From Armatimonadota bacterium (GTDB lineage Bacteria > Armatimonadota > Armatimonadia > Armatimonadales > Armatimonadaceae), in NCBI GenBank assembly GCA_026392155.1, contig JAPLCP010000145.1, positions 1 through 64,000 of the forward strand: a stretch of DNA of 64,000 nt, in the 5' to 3' direction. The notes under the pieces are model-generated. The model was not told the DNA's origin and searched no databases. It saw only the letters and a program-made list of their open reading frames with translations. The position numbers and the translations under genes were made by a program. Shown here piece by piece: positions 42,059 through 49,239 of this stretch. Each line of letters begins with the position of its first letter. Position 1 is the stretch's first letter.

Positions 42059-42786
42059 AGTACGGCTAAACCGCCATCGGGGGCCAGATTGGCCCCCGTG
42101 ATAAAGTCCGAGAGCGGCGAGCAGAAGAACAAGACGGCGCGGGCGACATCTTCGGGGGTGGCAAGACGGCGCAGGGGCGTGCGCTCGGCGACGGCGGCTT
42201 TGAGTGCCTCGGGCAGGCTCTCTGAAAACTCCGTGAGGGCCATGCCGGGCGAGACGGCGTTGACCGTGACTCCCTCCGGGCCGACCTCGCGGGCCAGTGA
42301 GCGGGTGTAGGCGAGCACGGCGGCCTTGGCCATGGCGTGGGCTCCCTGCCCTGGCGCGGGGCGCTGTAAAAGTGTCGCGGAGAGATTGACGATCTTGCCA
42401 GATTTTTGCGCCTGAAAGTGCGGCAGCGCGGCTCGCGTCACGGTGATCACGGGCTTGACCACGGCCCGCCACTCCGTATCTATCTCGTCCCAGGTGTACT
42501 CGGCGAGAGGCTTGAGTGGCCCAAAGCCCGCCGCATTGTTCACCAGAATATCCAGCCCTCCCAGCTTCGCAAAAGCTTCGGCAACCAAACTTTCCGCCTG
42601 CGCGGTGTCCGTCAGATCGGCTTGGAGCGCCATGCCCCCGATCTCTTCCGCAAGCTTTTCGGCACTCTCTTTCGAGGCACGATAGGCAACGGCGACCGTT
42701 GCCCCCTCCGCGGCCAGCAAACGCGCAATTGCGACTCCAACGCCGCGGCCAGCCCCTGTCACCAGCGCTTTTTTTCCTTGTAGCAT
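42055..42786 (-). CDS. Short-chain dehydrogenase/reductase with atypical active site
   Basis: The protein has 243 aa. The Rossmann motif 'ALVTGAGRGVGVAIARLL' and 'DILVNNAAG' are intact. The usual Y-x-x-x-K reads H-A-M-A-K ('GQGAHAMAKAAVLAYTRSLA'), with His at the Tyr position, while the Ser in 'VNLSAT' is kept. Some SDR subfamilies share this His, from memory, so it may be a specialised reductase. The C-terminal 'PLSDFITGANLAPDGGLAVL' is normal. TACCAT ends 7 nt before the ATG. Confidence 0.9.
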   Translation of the reverse strand: MLQGKKALVTGAGRGVGVAIARLLAAEGATVAVAYRASKESAEKLAEEIGGMALQADLTDTAQAESLVAEAFAKLGGLDILVNNAAGFGPLKPLAEYTWDEIDTEWRAVVKPVITVTRAALPHFQAQKSGKIVNLSATLLQRPAPGQGAHAMAKAAVLAYTRSLAREVGPEGVTVNAVSPGMALTEFSESLPEALKAAVAERTPLRRLATPEDVARAVLFFCSPLSDFITGANLAPDGGLAVL

Positions 42787-42793
42787 GGCTCGT

Positions 42794-42799
42794 ATGGTA
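42794..42799 (-). promoter_or_regulatory. TACCAT -10 of the SDR gene, 7 nt before ATG
   Basis: No Shine-Dalgarno is present. On the other strand the overlapping TATCAT (42798-42803) could serve the divergent small gene with a leader of about 25 nt. Confidence 0.4.
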
Positions 42800-42833
42800 T
42801 CATGAGCAAACAGAAATCAAACTTTAATTTACC

Positions 42834-43112
42834 ATGTTGATTCTTGAAGACTGGATTGTGGACAGGCAGCGGCGCGAGGCGATTCACTTGCCCTCGGGAG
42901 ACTGGGTTCCGCTCGCCCTGCTCTACCGACAGGCGCGGATTGACGGCGAGATTATCCCGGAGTGTTTGTTTCGTGTCCCCGAGCCCAGCGACGACGAAGT
43001 ACGGCAGAAAGAGCCCGACGCTTGGGAGAGCTATGCTTGCGAGGAGTGGGACTTCTCTCAGGTCGAGAGAGAAGAAAGAGAAGAATGGTCGGTACTGGAT
43101 TCGAACCAGTGA
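42834..43112 (+). CDS. Small acidic hypothetical protein overlapping tRNA-Val antisense
   Basis: The frame encodes 92 aa: 'MLILEDWIVDRQRREAIHLPSGDWVPLALLYRQARIDGE' then a Glu/Asp-rich tail. The first about 80 residues look like a genuine small protein. The last residues (VLDSNQ) are read from the strand opposite the tRNA-Val gene, an overlap of 27 nt. No family is recognised and the ribosome site is weak. Confidence 0.5.
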   Translation: MLILEDWIVDRQRREAIHLPSGDWVPLALLYRQARIDGEIIPECLFRVPEPSDDEVRQKEPDAWESYACEEWDFSQVEREEREEWSVLDSNQ

Positions 43113-43157
43113 CCCCCGCCGTGTGAAGGCGGTGCTCTACCACTGAGCCAACCGACC
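43086..43157 (-). tRNA. tRNA-Val (CAC)
   Basis: The 72-nt cloverleaf has acceptor GGTCGGT/ACCGACC, D arm GCTC/GAGC, anticodon stem CCGCC/GGCGG with loop TTCACAC (anticodon CAC), a short variable loop, and T arm ACTGG-TTCGAAT-CCAGT. The discriminator is A, and CCA is not encoded. Confidence 0.95.
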
Positions 43158-43205
43158 CGAGCGAGAGAGAGTATATCACCTCACCGAATAGCCGTCAAAC
43201 CTACC

Positions 43206-43235
43206 TTGCTATTGGGAAGGAATTTACGATATACT
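43206..43235 (+). promoter_or_regulatory. Candidate gpmI promoter
   Basis: TTGCTA (43206-43211) and TATACT (43230-43235) are separated by 18 bp. The expected transcript start near 43242 gives a leader of about 84 nt before gpmI, unlike the leaderless-type genes around it. Confidence 0.55.
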
Positions 43236-43272
43236 ATTTATGTAATCGAATCGACTCTATGTGAGAAGAGAA

Positions 43273-43310
43273 AGCGACTGTGCCGTGCGGCAGGTCGCTG
43301 TTTTTGTTTG
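43273..43310 (+). terminator. Terminator-like hairpin in the gpmI leader (possible attenuator)
   Basis: AGCGAC pairs with GTCGCT (43294-43299), and an inner TGCC/GGCA stem makes it longer. GTTTTTGTTTG follows directly. It sits between the promoter and the AAGGAT ribosome site of gpmI, so it may end transcription early or end read-through from upstream. Confidence 0.6.
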
Positions 43311-43325
43311 TAAGGATCAGAATCT

Positions 43326-44852
43326 ATGTTCAATCGCGTCGCCTTGTTAATTCTGGATGGCTGGGGAATCCGTGAGAAAGAGTCTGGGAACTCCACTCAG
43401 CTAGCAAAGACTCCCAATGTCTCTCGATGGCTAAGAGAGTACGAGCGCTCGATTCTTGTCGCCTCTGGTGAGGCGGTGGGGCTGCCTGAGAATCAGATGG
43501 GCAACTCAGAGGTGGGACATCTTAATTTAGGGGCGGGGCGCATTGTCTACCAGGACATTCTCCGTATTGATCGTGACTTTAAGTCGGGGGCGATTGAGAG
43601 CAACCAAGCGCTCGTGGAGCTTCTCGCCCACCTGAAGCCCGGTGCGAAAGTGCATCTGGTTGGCCTACTGAGCTCGGGAGGAGTGCATAGCCATGAGCGC
43701 CATCTTCACGCTCTGATTGAGATTTTAGATAAAAAAGGCGTCACCGTGGTCATCCATGCCTTCTCCGACGGGCGCGACACGGGGCCGCAAGAGTCGATTT
43801 CCTCCGTGGAGAAGCTCTTAACCCAGATTAAAGAGAAGAAAAATTGCCATCTTGCCAGCATCACCGGCAGGTACTTTGGGATGGACCGAGACCATCGCTG
43901 GGAGCGCACGAAGCTTGCCTACGATGCCCTAGTCTCTGGTATTGGAAAGCCAACAGCGGACTTCAAAGCAAGCATTGAGGAGTGCCATGCCCAGGGTGAG
44001 TTCGATGAGTTTCTCAAGCCACTCGTGAATCAGACTGTAAGCGTCGAAGAAAATAGTATTTGTGATGGCGATGGGATTATCTTTTTTAACTATCGCTCCG
44101 ATCGAATGCGGCAGATCACGGAAGTTTTTATCAATAAGAGCTTCAATAAATTCCCTACCAAGGACTTTAAGAATCTAAAGCTCGTCTCGTTTACCGAGTA
44201 CAGTGACAACGATGCGATTGCAGTCATGTTTCCCTTGGAGAAGATCAAAAACTCTCTGGCAGAGACGCTGAGTGCCCATGGGAAAAAACAATTTCACGCC
44301 GCAGAGACAGAGAAATATCCCCATGTGACGTACTTCTTCAATGGCCGCGAGGAGACGATCTTTGAGAACGAGGAGCGTCTGCTGGTTCCCTCACCCTCGG
44401 TTGCCACGTACGATCTCCAGCCGGAGATGAGCGCCTACAAGCTCATGGAGGGCGTTCTGGCGCGGCTCGACGAGCACGACGATGCCTTTCTCTTAGTGAA
44501 CTTCGCCAACCCCGACATGGTCGGCCATACCGGCGTTCTGGAAGCGGCAATTAAGGCAGTCGAGGTCACGGACGAGTGTGCGGGCAAGGTTGTCCAGAAG
44601 ATCTTAGAGACGGGCGGTGTCTGCCTCGTCACGGCAGATCATGGGAATGTGGAGTGCATGATAGATGAGATCACCGGCCAGCCCCATACCTATCACACCA
44701 CCAATCCCGTCTCGTTCTTTGTGATCGCCAAGGACTATATTCCGCTGCATCCCTTGGGCATTCTGGCCGATGTCGCGCCGACAGTGCTCCACTTGCTGGG
44801 AATTGACAAGCCTGTGGAGATGACCGGAAAGTCGCTGATCAATGTCGTTTGA
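43326..44852 (+). CDS. gpmI: 2,3-bisphosphoglycerate-independent phosphoglycerate mutase
   Basis: The 508-aa two-metal enzyme of the alkaline phosphatase superfamily interconverts 3- and 2-phosphoglycerate in glycolysis. 'LLILDGWGIREKESGN' and the nucleophile Ser in 'QMGNSEVGHLNLGAGRIVYQD' are near residues 7 and 58. 'HAFSDGRDTGPQ', 'RYFGMDRD', 'NFANPDMVGHTG' and 'ADHGNVECM' supply metal ligands. AAGGA lies about 9 nt upstream. It overlaps the GHMP kinase gene by 11 nt. Confidence 0.96.
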   Translation: MFNRVALLILDGWGIREKESGNSTQLAKTPNVSRWLREYERSILVASGEAVGLPENQMGNSEVGHLNLGAGRIVYQDILRIDRDFKSGAIESNQALVELLAHLKPGAKVHLVGLLSSGGVHSHERHLHALIEILDKKGVTVVIHAFSDGRDTGPQESISSVEKLLTQIKEKKNCHLASITGRYFGMDRDHRWERTKLAYDALVSGIGKPTADFKASIEECHAQGEFDEFLKPLVNQTVSVEENSICDGDGIIFFNYRSDRMRQITEVFINKSFNKFPTKDFKNLKLVSFTEYSDNDAIAVMFPLEKIKNSLAETLSAHGKKQFHAAETEKYPHVTYFFNGREETIFENEERLLVPSPSVATYDLQPEMSAYKLMEGVLARLDEHDDAFLLVNFANPDMVGHTGVLEAAIKAVEVTDECAGKVVQKILETGGVCLVTADHGNVECMIDEITGQPHTYHTTNPVSFFVIAKDYIPLHPLGILADVAPTVLHLLGIDKPVEMTGKSLINVV

Positions 44853-46098
44853 GTTCCCCGATCACGAAGGCTTTTTTACCCAAGGCTCGCCGGTTTTCGT
44901 GGCGCGGGCTCCGGGCCGCCTCGACGTGATGGGGGGTATCGCGGACTACTCGGGCTCACTGGTGGCGGAGCTGCCCATTGGCCAAGCCGCTCTGTGTGCC
45001 GCGCAGGCAGACTCTTCAGGCAAGCTGACGATCCGCTCGCTCAATATCGGTCGGACAGTGAGTGTGGCGACGGGCGGTGAGAAAAGCACCGAGCGCTGGG
45101 CGGTCTATCTGGCGGGCTGCGTGGCACTTCTCAAAGCCGAGGGCTTGCTTGCGAAAGACGCGGGTGTGCGGCTCTTGCTCACCTCCGATGTTCCCTTGGG
45201 AGCGGGCGTGTCGTCGTCGGCGGCGATCGAAGTGGCAACCATGCGGGCGATTGCCGCCGCGTTTGCCATCGAGCTAGACGGCCTGACTCTGGCGCGGCTC
45301 TGTCAGCGCGTGGAGAACGAGTGGGTCGGGGCTCCGTGCGGCGTGATGGACCAGGTGACGAGCGCGTGTGGCGCAGAGGGCAAGCTGCTCTTGCTACGCT
45401 GTCAGCCCCACACCATCGAAGGCTACACCCAAGTTCCTACCGGCTGGACGGTCTTTGGAATAGACTCCTGTGTGAAGCACAGTGTGGGGGGCACCGGCTA
45501 CACGGGGGTGCGCTGTGCGGCGTTTATGGGGGCAAAGCTTCTTGGCCTCGCGCCCACCGACTATCTCTGCAACCTCACCCCGGAGAGCTACAGAGCCCTC
45601 GGCATCACCCTGCCTGACTCACTCTCAGGCGCGGTATTTTTAGAGCAGCACGGCCCCACTTGGGACCGTGTCACCACAGTAGATCCCAAGCAGCACTACC
45701 CCGTTCTGGCGGCCACCGAGCACCCGATCTTTGAGAACCAGCGTGTCGAGACTTTCTTAAAAGCCCTCGATGCGGGGGACTTCGCGCTTGCAGGCAAGCA
45801 GATGCTCGCGGCGCACGCCAGCTACAGCCGCTGTGGTTTGGGAACCAAAGAGACCGATCTTCTGGTCGAGCTTGCCATGGAGCAGAGCGGGGTCGCGGGA
45901 GCCAAGATCACGGGCGGTGGCTCCGGCGGAACGGTCTGTATTCTCTGCCCTTCCGACCGAGAAGCCGCTATCGCTGAGAGCGTGGCGGGCTCGTATGAAA
46001 AACACACCAGCACCGAGCCGCGCGTGATCCAGGGGACATCACCCGGCGCTCTGAGCACTCCGGTAGGCCTGCTTCAGGTGCGTCAGCGCCGTTTCTAG
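44842..46098 (+). CDS. GHMP kinase resembling L-arabinokinase/galactokinase
   Basis: The protein has 418 aa. The sugar-binding motif reads 'VARAPGRLDVMGGIADYSGSLVAELPI', which fits the plant-type arabinokinase signature better than galactokinase (R-x-N-L-I-G-E-H-x-D-Y). The ATP loop is 'SDVPLGAGVSSSAAIEVA', 'CGVMDQVTSACG' carries the catalytic Asp, and 'GAKITGGGSGGTVCIL' is motif 3. There is no glycosyltransferase domain, unlike plant ARA1. It is translated from the gpmI mRNA. The 3' end overlaps the convergent gene by 60 nt. Confidence 0.85.
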   Translation: MSFEFPDHEGFFTQGSPVFVARAPGRLDVMGGIADYSGSLVAELPIGQAALCAAQADSSGKLTIRSLNIGRTVSVATGGEKSTERWAVYLAGCVALLKAEGLLAKDAGVRLLLTSDVPLGAGVSSSAAIEVATMRAIAAAFAIELDGLTLARLCQRVENEWVGAPCGVMDQVTSACGAEGKLLLLRCQPHTIEGYTQVPTGWTVFGIDSCVKHSVGGTGYTGVRCAAFMGAKLLGLAPTDYLCNLTPESYRALGITLPDSLSGAVFLEQHGPTWDRVTTVDPKQHYPVLAATEHPIFENQRVETFLKALDAGDFALAGKQMLAAHASYSRCGLGTKETDLLVELAMEQSGVAGAKITGGGSGGTVCILCPSDREAAIAESVAGSYEKHTSTEPRVIQGTSPGALSTPVGLLQVRQRRF

Positions 46099-46836
46099 CT
46101 CCGCCTCAAGCTGCCCTTCGGTGAAGTTGCACTCAATAGAGATGCGGGCATCGTAGCCTGCGTCTTTGAGTGTTGCGAAGAGCGCAGCGTGATCGTAGCT
46201 ACCCGTGCCAGGCGCTTTTCGTCCGGTATCCGCTGTGTGCACATGGGCGAGGCAGTCGGCGCTGGCGATAATATCGGCCAGAGATTCGTCGCCGTTTCGC
46301 TCCATATGGTAGGTATCCGCAAGATTTCGCACGCCGGGCCGTCCCACTTCGCGTGCCAGCGCCGCCCCCTCGGCCACGGTGTGCAGTAAGTTGCACTCGT
46401 GGCGATTCAGCGGCTCTATGGCGACCACGACTCCCGTTTTCTCGTAGGCATCGGCGCACTGATTCAGAAACCAGAGAAGCTGCGCGTGCGCCTGCTCCAC
46501 GCTCCAGCCCTCCACAAGCTGCCGCGCACCGCCGCTCCCAAAGACGATTATTTTTCCGCCTACTTCGGCGGCGCGTGTGAGCGCCGTGTGCACATAGCGG
46601 GTGAGCACCACTTGGCTGACTTCAGGCCCCGTAATCTTCAGCTTGCCGGGCACAAAGAGATTAAACGTCTCGCACGGTAGGGGCAGGGCAAGAAGCGTGG
46701 CTTTTCTCTCCGCCCACACTGCTGAATCTTCCCGCTCAGGAACCAGCTCGCTGGACATGCCCATTTCGAGATAGTCCCAGCCTGCCGCCGCGACTGCCGC
46801 CGCTTTGCTCAGCCCCGCACAGACACCAAAACGCAT
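46039..46836 (-). CDS. Sugar phosphate isomerase/epimerase family protein
   Basis: The 265-aa TIM-barrel protein has 'GWDYLEMGMSS', 'PCETFNLFVPGKLKITG', 'VVVAIEPLNRHECNLLHTVAEGAAL', 'NLADTYHMERNGD', 'LAHVHTAD' and 'ISIECNF', the metal Glu/Asp/His pattern of the AP-endonuclease-2 fold. Its substrate is unknown. The start codon shares the TAATG junction with the terC stop. The last 60 nt are antisense to the GHMP kinase gene, a long convergent overlap. Confidence 0.9.
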   Translation of the reverse strand: MRFGVCAGLSKAAAVAAAGWDYLEMGMSSELVPEREDSAVWAERKATLLALPLPCETFNLFVPGKLKITGPEVSQVVLTRYVHTALTRAAEVGGKIIVFGSGGARQLVEGWSVEQAHAQLLWFLNQCADAYEKTGVVVAIEPLNRHECNLLHTVAEGAALAREVGRPGVRNLADTYHMERNGDESLADIIASADCLAHVHTADTGRKAPGTGSYDHAALFATLKDAGYDARISIECNFTEGQLEAELETALTHLKQAYRSAQSAG

Positions 46837-47627
46837 TAGAGCTTACTCTCCTCGATCACTTTTTCCATCTTTTCAAGGCAGTCCTCAGTGAGCTCCTCGC
46901 CCGGAGTGAGTTGGTGTGAGCGTGCACTGCGCACCGCCCACCAGGCCCCAATCATAATAATCAGCGCAAAGCCTACCCAGAACGTGGCATCTTTCATCTC
47001 GCCGTAGTGAACACTATGTGTTTTCCCATAGAGATGCCGCGAGGAGAACCCAAGCTTCACGCCCGCCCAAGCCACCAGTGCATAGGCCGTACTATCGAGT
47101 GCGGGATAGGTGCGCAGGAGCCGCAGAAATGCCGCCGCTCCCAGCCGCAGCAAGACCATCCCTAGTAGCCCTCCCAGATAGACGATCCAGAGCTTCTCAG
47201 GCTTATTGACCAGCGAGACCGCAACGAGGATCGAGTCCACGGCAAAGACCACATCCGTAAAGCCGACCAGCGCCACCGTGCGCCCAAACGAGAGCTGCTT
47301 CTTCCCCGATGCCAGAGCATCTTCGTCGTCTTCGTCGTGCGACTTGCTGATAAAGTGCTTCACGGCAAGAAAGATCAAGTACGCCGCCCCGAGGCCACAG
47401 AGCCACCAGAGCTTGATCAGAAAGCCCGCTAGCAGAATCCCCACACCACGGAGGGCAAATGCCATGACCAGCCCCAGCGAGAGCGCTTTTTGCTGCTCTT
47501 TATCTGAGAGATGGCGCACCAGTAAGGCAAGCACGAGCGCGTTGTCCGCTGAGAGCAGACCCTCTAAAAGAACCAGAGTTCCTACAATCAGAAGATCGGG
47601 ATTTGCAAAAGTTTGACCGAAGGGCAT
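46836..47627 (-). CDS. terC: TerC-family membrane protein
   Basis: The 263-aa protein has seven or so membrane helices. The acidic membrane motifs 'LLEGLLSADNALVLALL' and 'LVGFTDVVFAVDSILVAVSLV' are diagnostic. Homologues handle metals (manganese efflux in the Alx/YceF/TerC group) and help exoenzyme metalation. There is no CBS or transporter-associated tail. TAGAAT ends 7 nt before the ATG. Confidence 0.93.
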   Translation of the reverse strand: MPFGQTFANPDLLIVGTLVLLEGLLSADNALVLALLVRHLSDKEQQKALSLGLVMAFALRGVGILLAGFLIKLWWLCGLGAAYLIFLAVKHFISKSHDEDDEDALASGKKQLSFGRTVALVGFTDVVFAVDSILVAVSLVNKPEKLWIVYLGGLLGMVLLRLGAAAFLRLLRTYPALDSTAYALVAWAGVKLGFSSRHLYGKTHSVHYGEMKDATFWVGFALIIMIGAWWAVRSARSHQLTPGEELTEDCLEKMEKVIEESKL

Positions 47628-47634
47628 TATGCCT

Positions 47635-47640
47635 ATTCTA
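47635..47640 (-). promoter_or_regulatory. TAGAAT -10 of terC, 7 nt before ATG
   Basis: No Shine-Dalgarno is present. The divergent dut gene has TAAGAT at 47664-47669, 9 nt before its ATG, in the same 51-bp gap. Confidence 0.5.
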
Positions 47641-47678
47641 CCCGCTCCTAAGGAGCATTAGGGTAAGATGGATCTCTG

Positions 47679-48131
47679 ATGAATACCGTCTCTGTTTCTC
47701 TTCGACGTCTGCCCGGCAACGACGATCTGCCCTTGCCCGCCTACGAAACACCCCAAGCGGCGGGCATGGACCTGCGAGCCGCACTCACCCAGCCACAAAC
47801 CCTCCAGCCCGGCGAGCGCCAGGCCATTCCTACTGGCATTGCCATTGCGCTTCCCGCAGGCTATGAGGCGCAGGTGCGCCCCCGCTCCGGACTGGCGCGT
47901 AAGTCGGGAATCTCGATGGTGAACTCGCCAGGCACCATAGATGCGGACTATCGTGGGGAGCTCATGGTACTGCTGATCAACCTTGGTCAAGAACCCTTTA
48001 CGGTCAACCGAGGCGATCGTATCGCGCAGCTTGTCATCGCTCCCGTTGTCCAGGCGCTCTGGCAGGAAGTGGACAGCCTGGAAGAGACCGAGCGTGGCTC
48101 GGGCGGCTTTGGCCACACGGGCGTACAATAG
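47679..48131 (+). CDS. dut: Deoxyuridine 5'-triphosphate nucleotidohydrolase
   Basis: The 150-aa trimeric dUTPase removes dUTP and supplies dUMP. The five motifs are present: '[10 protein letters not shown]', '[13 protein letters not shown]', '[17 protein letters not shown]', '[13 protein letters not shown]' and the C-terminal '[12 protein letters not shown]'. Length is normal. Its TAG stop overlaps the -10 of the next gene. Confidence 0.96.
   Translation: MNTVSVSLRRLPGNDDLPLPAYETPQAAGMDLRAALTQPQTLQPGERQAIPTGIAIALPAGYEAQVRPRSGLARKSGISMVNSPGTIDADYRGELMVLLINLGQEPFTVNRGDRIAQLVIAPVVQALWQEVDSLEETERGSGGFGHTGVQ
48124..48129 (+). promoter_or_regulatory. TACAAT -10 overlapping the dut stop
   Basis: The dut end reads GTACAATAG: the stop TAG shares the last T of TACAAT. 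The hexamer ends 7 nt before the next ATG. Confidence 0.5.
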
Positions 48132-48136
48132 CGGCT

Positions 48137-48640
48137 ATGGAAGAAGAGATCAGTGCCCTGCTCTCTCGGGCGAACCTCGCGCGAGTGCGTGGCAACCTGG
48201 AAGAAGCTCAGGCGATCTGTCACACCGCGCTGGAGCTCTCCCCGATGGCCGCCGATGCCCATAGCTTGCTCGGCGATCTTTTTCTCGCCCAAGACAAGCA
48301 CGATGAGGCGCTGCACTGCTACAGTGTCGCGTCGGATCTCAAGCCCCAGAGTGCCTCGTTTCGGGAGAAGCGTGATAAAGAGCTTCAGGTACGCCACAGC
48401 CGCCTGCTTACCCAGCAGCAGAAGGCACAGAAGCCCACTCTTCCCAAGCCCGAGGCACAGGCCACGGGCTCGGACGTTCCTCAGAAAACTCCTTCCAAGC
48501 CCCGTCCGCGCTGGCTGACTTACACGCTCATCGGCGTGGGGGGCGTGGTGATGATTCTTTTGGGGGTTTGGTTGGGCACCTTCCTGTCGCATCGCAACGA
48601 TCTGGTGCCCCTCAAAGAACCCCCTGTGGTGGGGCGCTAA
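48137..48640 (+). CDS. TPR protein with a C-terminal membrane anchor
   Basis: The protein has 167 aa. Two TPR units ('ALLSRANLARVRGNLEEAQAICHTALELSP' and 'DAHSLLGDLFLAQDKHDEALHCYSVASDLKP', in parts) are followed by a charged linker. One membrane helix lies near residues 127-149 ('LIGVGGVVMILLGVWLGTFL'), with a short tail after it. It is likely a tail-anchored scaffold facing the cytoplasm. The function is unknown. Confidence 0.82.
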   Translation: MEEEISALLSRANLARVRGNLEEAQAICHTALELSPMAADAHSLLGDLFLAQDKHDEALHCYSVASDLKPQSASFREKRDKELQVRHSRLLTQQQKAQKPTLPKPEAQATGSDVPQKTPSKPRPRWLTYTLIGVGGVVMILLGVWLGTFLSHRNDLVPLKEPPVVGR

Positions 48641-48649
48641 ATGCCGGGC

Positions 48650-49042
48650 TTACTCTAGCGTGAGGTGCGGGCGGAGCTGGGCCAGCTTCTTCTCCCCGAT
48701 TCCCTTGACCTCCATGAGCTCGCTAATCTCGCTGAACTTTCCCTGCTCGGTGCGGTAGGCGACAATGCGCTCGGCGATGGCGGGGCCGACTCCGGGGAGG
48801 CTCTCTAGCTCCTTGGCTGTGGCTTTGTTGAGCGAGACCACTCCGACTTCGGCCTTAGTAGCTTTAGGAGCCTTCGGGGCTTTCTCGGACTTCTTCGTGT
48901 CGGATTTCTTGGTCGCCATGGGAGTGGCCTTGGGAGCCGCTTTTTCCGTGGTCTTGGTCTGGGCAAAGCCCGTGGTCGTCATGGTCGTGGTCAGGGTCAG
49001 GCTCAGAAGCGCGATGGTTGTTGCAAAAAACTTGGTAAACAT
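48650..49042 (-). CDS. ComEA-like secreted helix-hairpin-helix protein
   Basis: The protein has 130 aa. A signal peptide (to about residue 28, '...GFAQ') is followed by a Lys/Ala/Pro-rich linker. The C-terminal double HhH is 'VVSLNKATAKELESLPGVGPAIAERIVAYR...LMEVKGIGEKKLAQLRPHL'. This is the DNA-binding module of ComEA, which pulls DNA through the envelope during transformation. GAGGA precedes the ATG. No other competence genes adjoin, so uptake is plausible but unproven. Confidence 0.88.
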   Translation of the reverse strand: MFTKFFATTIALLSLTLTTTMTTTGFAQTKTTEKAAPKATPMATKKSDTKKSEKAPKAPKATKAEVGVVSLNKATAKELESLPGVGPAIAERIVAYRTEQGKFSEISELMEVKGIGEKKLAQLRPHLTLE

Positions 49043-49239
49043 TGTCTTGGTTTCCTCTTGTTTGCGGGAGTATCTCCCCCGCTTTCATCCCTAGAACGGG
49101 TGAGAACCCCTGATTCTGATAAAAAACGAAAAATTTATTTTTTGGCAAGGTGCCAGAGCAGGCCAGCCAGCGCAAAGCTAGCCGCTCCCAGTCGCACCGC
49201 CCTCTCAAGCCCAAAGACTTGTTCTTAGGGCTTTATGGC

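Noticed and set aside
49135-49224. Hydrophobic 29-codon stretch in frame beyond two stops after the methyltransferase gene
   Set aside because: It reads like a membrane tail (FGLERAVRLGAASFALAGLL) but has no start codon, and two stop codons separate it from the gene. It could be a relic, but this is too short to support.
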